DNA from: a virus
IMG/VR virus record: IMGVR_UViG_3300047352_000061
Coordinates: 1 to 24,802 of that record
Strand: one strand, 5' to 3'
Length of the DNA: 24,802 nt
Below, piece by piece: positions 1-6,869 of the stretch (its first letter is position 1; every line of letters starts with the position of its first letter). The notes below the pieces were generated by a model. That model ran no database searches and had not been told where the DNA came from. It saw nothing but the letters and a program-made list of their open reading frames with translations. A program made the position numbers and the translations under genes.

Positions 1-2
1 GT

Positions 3-1649
3 GAGCCACACTATCGTGCCTTCAAAGACATTCTATATGACCAGCGGTTCCTACCAGCTGGACGCGTACAGTCAGCGATGGGATCCCCACGTCGTGTGAC
101 CCCGTATAACTGCTTTGTGTCTATGACTATCGAAGACAGTATGGAAGGCATCATGGATGCAGCCAAGCAAGCAGCGAAGACCATGCAGCTAGGTGGTGGC
201 ATTGGTTATGACTTCAGTACCCTACGTCCCCGTGGAGACCTCATTAAGTCCCTGGACAGTAAGTCATCAGGACCACTGTCGTTCATGGGCATCTTCGACT
301 CTGTGTGTCAGACCATTGCATCAGCTGGTCACCGTCGTGGTGCACAGATGGGTGTATTACGTGTCGATCACCCAGACATCGAAGAGTTCGTCACGGCAAA
401 GAACAACAGTACTAAACTGACAGGGTTTAACATCAGCGTCGGCGTGACAGATGAGTTCATGGAAGCAGTGAAGAACGGTGGTGACTTTGACCTGACCTTT
501 GAGGGACGTGTGTACAAGACTGTCAGTGCCCAGGCACTCTGGGATCAGATCATGCGCTCGACCTGGGACTGGGCAGAGCCTGGCATCCTGTTCATCGATC
601 GCATCAACAAGAAGAACAACCTGTGGTACTGTGAGACAATCGCAGCGACCAACCCATGTGGTGAGCAGCCGCTGCCACCAAACGGCGCATGTCTTCTCGG
701 GTCATTCAACCTGGTCAAATACGTCAAGGGCAACGGGATCCACAGTGGTGAGGCTATGTCATTTGACTACCTACAGCTACAGGATGACATCAGACACGTT
801 GTACGCGCCATGGACAACGTCGTGGACCGCGCTGTTTATCCACTAGCAGCACAACAGCTAGAGGCACAAAGCAAGCGTCGCATGGGCTTAGGTGTCACAG
901 GTGTAGCCAACGCCATTGAGGGCCTAGGTCATGACTATGGATCACAAGGGTTCCTACATGTGTTCAAGACGATCATGCAGATCATCCGTGACAGTGCCTA
1001 CCGTGCATCCATTGATCTGGCTATCGAGAAAGGACCGTTCCCACTGTTCGACCCAATGATGTTAGACAGTGCGTTTGCTCGGTCACTGCCCGAGGACATC
1101 CGTGACAACATTAAGGAACACGGGATCCGCAACTCGCACCTACTGTCAGTTGCACCTACTGGGACCATCAGTCTGTCAGCTGACAACGTGTCATCAGGTA
1201 TCGAGCCTGTGTTCAGTCACTTCTATGACCGCACGATCCAGACCTTTGACGGGCCACGTGAAGAGCGTGTGGAAGACTATGCGTTCCGTGAGTGGGGCAT
1301 CAAAGGTAAGACAGCTAATGAACTGTCAGTGTTCGACCATGTGAAGGTGCTGAACGTGGCATCACAGTATGTGGACTCTGCGTGTAGTAAGACATGTAAC
1401 GTAGGTGACGATGTATCCTGGGAAGACTTCAAGAAGGTCTACATGGATGCATACGACGGTGGTGCATCAGGGTGCACGACGTTCCGTGCATCTGGTAAGC
1501 GCTACGGGATCCTGAACGCTGCATCTTCAGAGGACGTAGCCACTGATGATACACCTGAGACATCACAGGTGGTGACTGAGGATGATGCATCTGAGGTCGG
1601 CGGTGCTTGCTACTACGATCCACTGACAGGTAAGAAGCAGTGTGAGTGA
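3..1649 (+). CDS. nrdJ: Ribonucleotide reductase, class II (adenosylcobalamin-dependent), 5'-truncated
   Basis: Reduces ribonucleotides to deoxyribonucleotides in the host cytoplasm, feeding phage DNA synthesis. The frame is open from base 3, so the gene starts upstream of the window; 548 residues are visible. The ATG at base 78 is internal, because the codons before it already read as conserved reductase sequence (RFLPAGRVQSA). Visible landmarks are the first redox Cys in YNCFVS (codon 111-113), the active-site motif NPCGEQPLPPNGACLLGS (Cys codon 657-659), the phosphate-binding PTGTIS near 1155, the second redox Cys in CSKTCNV (1383-1397), and a C-terminal tail with Cys at 1608 and 1641 that could re-reduce the active site. 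Class II is preferred because NPCGEQPL and the end GGACYYDPLTGKKQCE fit NrdJ, and no small-subunit gene follows. An R1 subunit of class I is less likely. It closes the metabolic part of the window. Confidence 0.9.
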   Translation, partial: EPHYRAFKDILYDQRFLPAGRVQSAMGSPRRVTPYNCFVSMTIEDSMEGIMDAAKQAAKTMQLGGGIGYDFSTLRPRGDLIKSLDSKSSGPLSFMGIFDSVCQTIASAGHRRGAQMGVLRVDHPDIEEFVTAKNNSTKLTGFNISVGVTDEFMEAVKNGGDFDLTFEGRVYKTVSAQALWDQIMRSTWDWAEPGILFIDRINKKNNLWYCETIAATNPCGEQPLPPNGACLLGSFNLVKYVKGNGIHSGEAMSFDYLQLQDDIRHVVRAMDNVVDRAVYPLAAQQLEAQSKRRMGLGVTGVANAIEGLGHDYGSQGFLHVFKTIMQIIRDSAYRASIDLAIEKGPFPLFDPMMLDSAFARSLPEDIRDNIKEHGIRNSHLLSVAPTGTISLSADNVSSGIEPVFSHFYDRTIQTFDGPREERVEDYAFREWGIKGKTANELSVFDHVKVLNVASQYVDSACSKTCNVGDDVSWEDFKKVYMDAYDGGASGCTTFRASGKRYGILNAASSEDVATDDTPETSQVVTEDDASEVGGACYYDPLTGKKQCE

Positions 1650-1665
1650 CAGGTGTTGACTAAAG

Positions 1666-1680
1666 GTATCACTATGATAC
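1666..1680. repeat. Short perfect inverted repeat just after nrdJ
   Basis: GTATCA-CTA-TGATAC is a perfect 6-bp inverted repeat with a 3-nt centre, 17 nt after the nrdJ stop. It lies downstream of a TTGACT hexamer (1656-1661). The size and symmetry suit a dimeric repressor operator, but no binding protein is visible in the window, so the role is open. Confidence 0.5.
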
Positions 1681-1701
1681 TTATTCTGTACTAATAACGA
1701 A

Positions 1702-1743
1702 GCTAGGGGCGACCAATGTGTATGTTATGGTCATCTCCCTAGC
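1702..1743. repeat. Inverted repeat / hairpin 2 of the non-coding region
   Basis: GCTAGGG (1702-1708) pairs with CCCTAGC (1737-1743), and inside it GACCA (1711-1715) pairs with TGGTC (1728-1732), leaving a 12-nt loop and a small internal loop. No T-run follows, so it is not a classic terminator. It could fold in RNA or as a cruciform. Confidence 0.6.
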
Positions 1744-1764
1744 CTCATAGTTACTCGCAAAAGC

Positions 1765-1845
1765 AACCAATAGCGTACATATGTTATGACATGTGTATCA
1801 TGCAATAGGCATGTCTATGTGTTCACCTTATGGACGCTATTGGTT
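1765..1845. repeat. Inverted repeat / hairpin 3, 12-bp perfect stem
   Basis: AACCAATAGCGT (1765-1776) is the exact reverse complement of ACGCTATTGGTT (1834-1845). The 57-nt interior contains a nested GACATG/CATGTC pair (1788-1793 with 1810-1815), giving a branched or extended stem. The interior has no tRNA features. It is probably a structured RNA element or cruciform; function unknown. Confidence 0.65.
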
Positions 1846-1967
1846 CACCTAACACCCCAGTAAACACAGGTAGGTACTAAGGGACCCCCTAACGAAGAGA
1901 TAGACCTGTGCTGACACCAAAAGACACAGACTGACGACGAACCTCCCGACGATACGTCAGTTCCAGT

Positions 1968-2045
1968 ATCACAGGTAACCGAACTAGAGTGTGACCTTGG
2001 CCTACTCCCAGCCACTCAGGTCCACACAGGTCGGTTACCTGTGAT
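1968..2045. repeat. Inverted repeat / hairpin 4, 15-bp perfect outer stem
   Basis: ATCACAGGTAACCGA (1968-1982) is the exact reverse complement of TCGGTTACCTGTGAT (2031-2045). Inside, GTGTG-ACCT-TGGC (1989-2001) pairs with GCCA (2011-2014), AGGT (2018-2021) and CACAC (2023-2027) through small bulges, leaving a 9-nt loop. Together this is a nearly continuous stem of about 28 bp in 78 nt, the strongest structure in the non-coding region. A GTGA and TCTACT-CA-AGTAGA palindrome follow directly. Confidence 0.7.
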
Positions 2046-2064
2046 CTACTCAAGTAGAGAGAAC

Positions 2065-2124
2065 ATGAGACATGCTTACAGTGACACAGAGACTGATGTC
2101 TGGCTTGGGTCAGGCTGGAAGTGA
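2065..2124 (+). CDS. Possible 19-residue peptide in the non-coding region
   Basis: An ATG at 2065, 5 nt after a purine-rich GAGAG stretch, opens a 19-codon frame (MRHAYSDTETDVWLGSGWK) ending in TGA. The start sits right after hairpin 4, which could shield or expose it. There is no recognisable family and the length is within chance. It overlaps the 76-codon frame at 2072 in another phase, so at most one of the two is likely real. Confidence 0.15.
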   Translation: MRHAYSDTETDVWLGSGWK

Positions 2125-2302
2125 TTGGGCTTGGAGTGTGTCAATCAATGACATCGCTAGCTCCGCTAGCATCAGCTACAGTCCACCACAGGTGACCGAG
2201 GCTAGCTACGCTAGCGAGGAACCAGTGTCAGAACCAAAGACAACTCATGATCACTCAAGTGATACATCAGCACTCCAGGATCTGTATGTTAGCGACAGCT
2301 AA
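2072..2302 (+). CDS. Doubtful 76-residue hypothetical protein
   Basis: A 76-codon frame from ATG 2072 with no clear ribosome-binding site. The product is Ser/Asp/Glu-rich, with no hydrophobic segment and no motif I know. The two GCTAGC palindromes inside it encode SSAS and ASYAS, which suggests that the DNA palindromes rather than the protein shape this stretch. It could be a real small acidic protein, but absence of a ribosome-binding site and of family resemblance argue against it. Confidence 0.22.
   Translation: MLTVTQRLMSGLGQAGSDWAWSVSINDIASSASISYSPPQVTEASYASEEPVSEPKTTHDHSSDTSALQDLYVSDS
2156..2215. repeat. Tandem pair of GCTAGC palindromes
   Basis: GCTAGCTCCGCTAGC (2156-2170) and GCTAGCTACGCTAGC (2201-2215) differ at one central base. 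Each is two GCTAGC hexamers around a 3-nt spacer, and the copies lie 45 bp apart centre to centre. CACAGGTGACCGA (2187-2199) lies between them and echoes CACAGGTAACCGA from hairpin 4. The arrangement looks like paired protein-binding sites. Confidence 0.6.
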
Positions 2303-2330
2303 CGTATGACTACTACAGTGAGAACATCAG

Positions 2331-2405
2331 ATGACTAATGTCGTCCTATGTGTCTGGTTGTCATCCCTGGTTATCTTGGTGCTTAGGTTGCAGTGGTTGG
2401 ACTGA
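2331..2405 (+). CDS. Possible 24-residue hydrophobic membrane peptide
   Basis: ATG 2331 opens a 24-codon frame ending TGA 2403-2405. Residues 3-20 are almost all Val, Leu, Ile, Trp, Cys or Ser (VVLCVWLSSLVILVLRL), long enough to span a membrane once. GTGAG lies 9 nt upstream as a weak ribosome-binding site. No lysis gene was found elsewhere in the window, so a small holin-like or membrane-acting role is possible but purely inferred. The length is within what chance can produce. Confidence 0.25.
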   Translation: MTNVVLCVWLSSLVILVLRLQWLD

Positions 2406-2429
2406 GGTAAACTGATGTCTGACACCAGT

Positions 2430-2443
2430 GGGACTTAGGTCCC
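2430..2443. repeat. Short GGGAC-TTAG-GTCCC hairpin
   Basis: GGGAC (2430-2434) and GTCCC (2439-2443) enclose a TTAG loop, followed by CGATTTGTACTT. The stem is short and the T-content after it is poor, so it is at best a weak terminator or processing signal. Confidence 0.35.
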
Positions 2444-2501
2444 GATTTGTACTTAAAAGAAACAAGGGTCATCCAGACATGCGTCGCCTAATGTCGCTAA
2501 T

Positions 2502-2517
2502 GTCTGAAACCTCAGAC
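2502..2517. repeat. Short GTCTGA-AACC-TCAGAC hairpin
   Basis: A perfect 6-bp stem with a 4-nt loop and no T-run after it. It lies in a stretch where GTCTGA/CAGAC words recur (about 2418, 2475, 2502, 2512). Function unknown. Confidence 0.35.
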
Positions 2518-2825
2518 CCGAAACCAGAGCAGACATCATATCCTCTCTGGTAAATAATCCAATGAAATCAATGGTTGACCATCAGTCGACATCAGATCCT
2601 CTAGGATTCTGGTACCATGGTCAGTCTTTTGACCCCCCAGTGGTCCAATCAATCAATCGATTTCAAAAGTCCGTTAAAGGTTGTGCTTGTTGTTGTTGTT
2701 GTCAGACCTTTCTAACGAGAGACCCAAGTTCTCCACCAGGGTCCGACCTTAGCTCAACATAAGCTCCCCCCGCCCCACAAAAGTCCGACCTAAGTCAGAC
2801 ACTAGTCCCGAAAGAGGAACACAAG

Positions 2826-3500
2826 ATGGCCTTAGAATCTGGCACGTACATCAACAGTCTGAACGCAGCGAACCCTGCGTCTACTGATGGCCTAGGTCAG
2901 GCTGACGACCACATCCGTCTAATCAAGAGCGCCATCAAGGCCACCTTCCCGAACCTAGATGGACCCGTGACTGCTACAGTCGCCAACCTGAATAGCACCA
3001 CCGCCATCCCTAGCGCCCTAACGGACCTGGGTATCTCTGATGGTAACGACGGTCAGGTACTAAAGACAGACGGCGCTGGCAACTTCAGCTTCTTTACGCT
3101 CCCCGCTGGTACTACCGACACGAACTACTATGTGACTGGTGGTTCTTACAGCGGTACCACCCTGACCCTTACCCGCAACGGCGGCTTAGGTAACATCAGT
3201 ATCAGTGGACTCCCAGCGGCAATCACAAATAACAACCAGTTAACCAACGGTGCTGGCTACGTTACTGCGGCGGCTATACCAGCTGCTCAGTCAACAAGTG
3301 CAGCGGCTGTAGGCACCTACACTTTTGCTCTTTCTAGTACCGTCCCAAGTCCAATTCCTGGGGGTACAGTGAGTGGAAGCCAACTGACGTATTCTGACGG
3401 TTCAGGTACTAACAATGTAGGCACTAGCCCTAGTCAGGGTACATGGCGTCTAATGGCACACTACGTGAACCGATCTTCGCTCTTTGTGCGTGTGTCATAG
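2826..3500 (+). CDS. Phage tail fibre / tail-associated structural protein
   Basis: A 224-residue protein. The N-terminus (MALESGTYINSLNAANP, then DGLGQADDHIRLIKSAIKAT at about residues 22-41) is the conserved opening found in many phage tail-fibre proteins, where it is followed by 'FPNLDGPVTAT'. The remainder is Gly/Thr/Ser/Asn-rich and low in charge, as expected of a beta-structured trimeric fibre shaft. AGAGGA seven nucleotides before the ATG is a good ribosome-binding site. It is the first gene after the non-coding region, so it is the first gene of the downstream unit, and the tail-chaperone-like gene follows 10 nt later. The protein is short for a complete receptor-binding fibre and may be a minor or accessory tail protein. 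Confidence 0.65.
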   Translation: MALESGTYINSLNAANPASTDGLGQADDHIRLIKSAIKATFPNLDGPVTATVANLNSTTAIPSALTDLGISDGNDGQVLKTDGAGNFSFFTLPAGTTDTNYYVTGGSYSGTTLTLTRNGGLGNISISGLPAAITNNNQLTNGAGYVTAAAIPAAQSTSAAAVGTYTFALSSTVPSPIPGGTVSGSQLTYSDGSGTNNVGTSPSQGTWRLMAHYVNRSSLFVRVS

Positions 3501-3510
3501 GAGACATTAG

Positions 3511-3924
3511 ATGACTATAGAAATCACCGAAGTACGCAATGCTCAATCGATGAACGCTGAGAACACACAGTTTGACGTAGAGATTAACCACCCAGACTAC
3601 GGGTGGATACCTTACTCTATACACCCTTCAGACACCGACATGACTATCGACAACACAGCCCTCTTGTCTCTCATTGGTTCTGACTATACTCCATTCTCAC
3701 AGGCTGACCATGATGCACGTGTTGCCACAATGGTAAGGGTCCAACGTGACTCCAAACTGACTAACGAGGTTGACCCTGTTGTCAGCAACCCACTGCGCTG
3801 GGCCGACCTTAGTGCCCAAGAGCAAGCTGATGTCTCTGCATACCGAATGGCCTTGCTTGATGTTCCCCAGCAACAAGGGTTCCCACATACGGTATCCTGG
3901 CCAACCAAGCCAGCTTGTCTCTAA
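3511..3924 (+). CDS. Phage tail assembly chaperone-like protein
   Basis: A 137-residue protein. The N-terminal part has no recognised fold. The C-terminal third (about residues 90-137) carries the pattern RWADLSAQEQADVSAYR, then DVPQQQGFP and SWPTKP. This is the known signature of tail-fibre assembly/chaperone domains: an acidic helix ending in YR, then 'DxPxQxGFP...WPxxP'. Such proteins help fold or attach the fibre encoded next door, which fits its place 10 nt after the fibre-like gene. The upstream TAGGAG, which contains the preceding stop codon, provides the ribosome-binding site. The domain assignment is from recognisable motif order, not from a search. Confidence 0.6.
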   Translation: MTIEITEVRNAQSMNAENTQFDVEINHPDYGWIPYSIHPSDTDMTIDNTALLSLIGSDYTPFSQADHDARVATMVRVQRDSKLTNEVDPVVSNPLRWADLSAQEQADVSAYRMALLDVPQQQGFPHTVSWPTKPACL

Positions 3925-3942
3925 TAGTGAAAGACTACGGAT

Positions 3943-5553
3943 ATGCCAAACCTACCGATCCGCGACCTAGGTTCCGTAGGCGTAATCACTGATGTCGACC
4001 CCTTTAACCTACCGCTCAACGCATATACCCGAGCAAAGAACGTCAGGTTCGACCAGGGCAACATCCGCAGATCCCCAGGGTTCCGTGATGTCTCCACAGT
4101 AACTGGGTTCACCCCTGTATTTATCCACGGTGTCTACAACGCCAATGGTTATGACACAGTGACCGTGGTATCCGACGATTTTGATGTCTACAACTTCAGC
4201 AACGGTGCCATAACACTAGATTACAACTCCAGTGCATCTGTCAGTCCCGCCCAGGTCACCGCGACGTCTCTAGCGAACGTCCAGTACCTGAACCGAGAAG
4301 ACCTGGCGCCCCTCTACAAGTCCCCCGCCCAAAGTAACTATGCCCCCTTAGTTAACTGGCCCTCAGGCTACACCTGTAAATCCCTCAGATCCTTTGGTGA
4401 CTTCTTGATTGCCATGAACACGGACGAGGGTGGATCCTCATTCCCAACTAGGGTCCGCTTCAGTGACATTGCTCTAGCTAACAATGCGCCATCCACGTGG
4501 GACGAGACCGACGTCACCAAGAGCGCTGGGTTTAACGACCTGGCACAGATGAACACCCCGATCATCGATGGTCAGACCCTAGGGTCCAACTTCCTGATTT
4601 ACTCTAGTGACCAGGTATGGCTCATGGAGTTCGTGGGTGGCACCTTTATCTTCAACTTCCGTAAGCTCTTTAATGATGCTGGTGTCGTCAACCAGAACTG
4701 CATTGTGGAGGTCGAAGGTAAGCACTACGTCTTTGACCAGGACGACATCTACGTGACAGATGGTGTCTCCATCCAGTCCATCGTTGATGGTCGTGTGAAG
4801 GACTACATCTACTCTGGTATTGACACCAGTGCATACAACAAGTGCTTCGTACAGTTCGACCAGGCACGTGAAGAGATCTACTTCTGCTACAAGAGCAGCG
4901 ACGACATGGCTGAGTTCACCAATGGCGACGGGTGTAACCGAGCAGCTGTCTACAACTACAGAAGCAACACCTGGTCCTTCATGGATCTCCCTAACGTATA
5001 TGCTGGGGCAAGTGCTAACGTCTCAACAGTTGCAACCTATGCCTCTACGAGCCTTACGTATGATGCAGCTGGTGGTACCTATGCTTCACAGGATGCTGGC
5101 TTCGATAGGCACATCCTAATGTTAGGACAGCTGTCCACTACGGACGGCCTTACTGCCCACAGGATCTATGGTCTCGATGGTATCGACGAGAACTCAGCGT
5201 TAACCAGTGAGCTTAACACTGTCGCCACTAAGGGCATAAAGCTGGAGCGCATAGGCATCGACCTAGATGAACTACAGTTCCCTCTGACAGGCTACAAGAA
5301 CATCAAGAAGATGGTCCCTCAGTTCTCCACAGTTGCATCCGACAAGACCTTCGATGTTGCTATGGGTGCTGCAAACCTCGCCAGTGATGTCCCCACCTAC
5401 GATCAGAGCTACAGCTTTGACAGTAGTACGGACTACAAGATCGACTCAAGATCCGCTGGTCGATACCTCAGCTACAAGATCGAGACGTCAGACATCAAGG
5501 ACTTCACTGTCTCTGGTTTTGACTTTGACGTCGTTGCGACAGGGAGACGTTAA
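3943..5553 (+). CDS. Tail tube / DNA-stabilisation-like structural protein
   Basis: A 536-residue protein rich in aromatic and beta-branched residues, with no signal peptide or membrane segment. The opening MPNLPIRDLGSVGVITDVDP, followed by NVRFDQGNIRRSPGF (about residues 34-48), is a style I associate with a widespread podovirus structural protein. Repeating short strands ended by 'DxVxVxxD' or 'WxFxDLPNVYAG' suggest a beta-propeller-like body, as in tail nozzle or packaged-DNA-stabilisation proteins such as T7 gp12 or P22 gp10. It is probably the lower tail tube, attached below the adaptor encoded at 20716. The identification rests on size, position and fold style; I cannot name a precise homologue. 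The ribosome-binding site is weak (GAAAGACTACGGAT). Confidence 0.5.
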   Translation: MPNLPIRDLGSVGVITDVDPFNLPLNAYTRAKNVRFDQGNIRRSPGFRDVSTVTGFTPVFIHGVYNANGYDTVTVVSDDFDVYNFSNGAITLDYNSSASVSPAQVTATSLANVQYLNREDLAPLYKSPAQSNYAPLVNWPSGYTCKSLRSFGDFLIAMNTDEGGSSFPTRVRFSDIALANNAPSTWDETDVTKSAGFNDLAQMNTPIIDGQTLGSNFLIYSSDQVWLMEFVGGTFIFNFRKLFNDAGVVNQNCIVEVEGKHYVFDQDDIYVTDGVSIQSIVDGRVKDYIYSGIDTSAYNKCFVQFDQAREEIYFCYKSSDDMAEFTNGDGCNRAAVYNYRSNTWSFMDLPNVYAGASANVSTVATYASTSLTYDAAGGTYASQDAGFDRHILMLGQLSTTDGLTAHRIYGLDGIDENSALTSELNTVATKGIKLERIGIDLDELQFPLTGYKNIKKMVPQFSTVASDKTFDVAMGAANLASDVPTYDQSYSFDSSTDYKIDSRSAGRYLSYKIETSDIKDFTVSGFDFDVVATGRR

Positions 5554-5555
5554 GC

Positions 5556-5834
5556 ATGGCGACGAATGAAGTAACCGACGTAACACTCAACACCTACACA
5601 CGACGCCCTGTGCCTTCCCTAGAGGCCAGTCTGATTGTCTACCTAGCACAGGAACTCCAGGCTATCGAGAACGCGGTCAAGAGTGTGATCGAGGGTACTA
5701 TTCAGGTGTCGGACAATCCCCCAGACAAACCAAAGAAGGGCATGGTGCGATATGCCGTGTCCCCCTGGAACCCACTAGGTAATGGGTACAGCGGACTGGT
5801 TGTCTACAACGGATCCACCTGGGTCCAGGTATAA
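5556..5834 (+). CDS. Small virion-associated hypothetical protein
   Basis: A 92-residue protein starting 2 nt after the previous stop, with GGGAG inside the upstream gene as ribosome-binding site, so the two are probably translationally coupled. An N-terminal helical part (residues 20-45, LEASLIVYLAQELQAIENAV) is followed by a Pro-rich turn and an end rich in aromatic residues (GLVVYNGSTWVQV). That ending recalls the 'MRVYDGANW' domain in the fibre at 21336, so it may be a small tail or fibre-attachment component. No named family recognised. Confidence 0.6.
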   Translation: MATNEVTDVTLNTYTRRPVPSLEASLIVYLAQELQAIENAVKSVIEGTIQVSDNPPDKPKKGMVRYAVSPWNPLGNGYSGLVVYNGSTWVQV

Positions 5835-5864
5835 CAAACAATATAATAACGATTGGAGAAGCAT

Positions 5865-6869
5865 ATGTGGGGCCAAATCATTGGTGCTGTCGCTGGCGGC
5901 TTACTTGCCAACAAAGGTGCGAAAGCTGACCGTGCTGCTCAAGAGCGTATGAATGAGCAAAACAACCAGTACATCAACGCAGCCATGCCTTACATCAAGG
6001 ACAACATGGCGAGTGTCAGTGACATGTACAAGAACATGTTGGAGACTGGACCCTACCAAGGCAGCTTCTACGCTGGTCCAAACGACATGCAGACCGCAGC
6101 CAACAGTGCGTTATACAACATGGGCACTGCTAACATGGGCGTCGGTCAGAACCTAATGAACCAGGCTGGTGGCTTTGCGAACAACGCCAATAGTCTCTTC
6201 GGTCAATACTCAGGTATGATCAATCGTCCCGACATGATGTCCCAGGCGACAGACTACGCGATGGACAACATGAACCCGATTGTCCAGGCCATGATGCGCG
6301 ACAGTACACGCCAGTTGAACGAACAGACACTCCCAGGCATCAACAAGGCTGCATCAGGCGCTGGAAACACAAACTCTAGCCGCGCTGGTGTTGCTGATGC
6401 CCTGGCTAACCGTGCATATGATGACCGCATGGCTGACGTCAGATCTGATGTCTTCAACAGCCTACGCAACGCAAGCCTGAACCAGAGCAACACACAGTTT
6501 GGTCAATCTATGGATGCCCTACGCGGTGCAAACGCAGCTAACAACACGTTAGGAAATGCGTTCACTACAGGCACCAACCTTGCGACAGCTGGTGGCAACA
6601 TGGCGCTGGGTGCTGGAGCTAACCAGCAAGGCTACGACCAGGCTGCACTAGACGCTGACCGTGCACAGTTCGATTACTTGAACAACTATGGTTACAACCT
6701 CGGTAAAGACTACCAGGGCTTCCTAACTGGTAACAATGTGAAGGGTGACTACAAGGCCAACACTGTTAATCCAATGATGGAAACACTTGCTGGTGCTAAA
6801 GCTGGCTTTGGCTTCGGTGGTGATTATGGTCCCCAAATTGGTAATTTCATTGGGGGGTTCTTTAAGTAA
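5865..6869 (+). CDS. Internal virion / DNA ejection protein
   Basis: A 334-residue protein. I place the start at ATG 5865, 5 nt after GGAGA; the in-frame TTG at 5853 includes the ribosome-binding site itself and is unlikely. The N-terminus is a glycine- and alanine-rich hydrophobic segment (WGQIIGAVAGGLLANKG, residues 2-18), as in podovirus ejection proteins such as T7 gp14. The rest is very rich in Ala, Asn, Gln, Met and Gly with few aromatics. This composition is usual for proteins carried in the capsid and injected with the DNA to build a channel across the envelope. The C-terminus is again glycine-rich (FGFGGDYGPQIGNFIGGFFK). It is the first of three successive genes of this type; the next starts within its stop codon. 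Confidence 0.6.
   Translation: MWGQIIGAVAGGLLANKGAKADRAAQERMNEQNNQYINAAMPYIKDNMASVSDMYKNMLETGPYQGSFYAGPNDMQTAANSALYNMGTANMGVGQNLMNQAGGFANNANSLFGQYSGMINRPDMMSQATDYAMDNMNPIVQAMMRDSTRQLNEQTLPGINKAASGAGNTNSSRAGVADALANRAYDDRMADVRSDVFNSLRNASLNQSNTQFGQSMDALRGANAANNTLGNAFTTGTNLATAGGNMALGAGANQQGYDQAALDADRAQFDYLNNYGYNLGKDYQGFLTGNNVKGDYKANTVNPMMETLAGAKAGFGFGGDYGPQIGNFIGGFFK

Larger units (their letters stand above)
1650..2825. other. Non-coding, hairpin-rich region between nrdJ and the tail genes
   Basis: About 1.18 kb without a convincing protein gene, unusual in a genome where other spacers are mostly under 40 nt. It holds at least four inverted repeats (1666-1680, 1702-1743, 1765-1845, 1968-2045), two copies of a GCTAGC-based palindrome (2156-2170, 2201-2215), two short hairpins (2430-2443, 2502-2517), a (TTG)5 run at 2687-2701 and C-rich runs around 2634 and 2766. 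The word CACAGGT or its complement occurs seven times between 1564 and 2193. None of the hairpins is followed by a T-run, so they are not ordinary intrinsic terminators. By position it is the likely site of the structural-operon promoter, of RNA-processing or regulatory structures, or of a replication element. I found no good sigma-70 promoter by eye. Three short open frames are listed separately at low confidence. Confidence 0.75.

Noticed and set aside
1656-1680. Possible sigma-70 promoter from TTGACT at 1656 with TATGAT nearby
   Set aside because: The spacing to TATGAT is 11 nt, and no acceptable -10 hexamer is found at 16-18 nt; the TATGAT is part of the inverted repeat.
1765-1845. tRNA gene
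   Set aside because: No cloverleaf, no T-arm GTTCNANNC motif and no suitable 7-bp acceptor with anticodon arm.
2562-2762. 66-codon open frame with a Cys run
   Set aside because: The Cys run is just the (TTG)5 microsatellite in another phase, there is no ribosome-binding site, and composition is not protein-like.
5853-5864. TTG start for the ejection protein at 5853
   Set aside because: The stretch contains GGAGA, a ribosome-binding site correctly spaced for ATG 5865.
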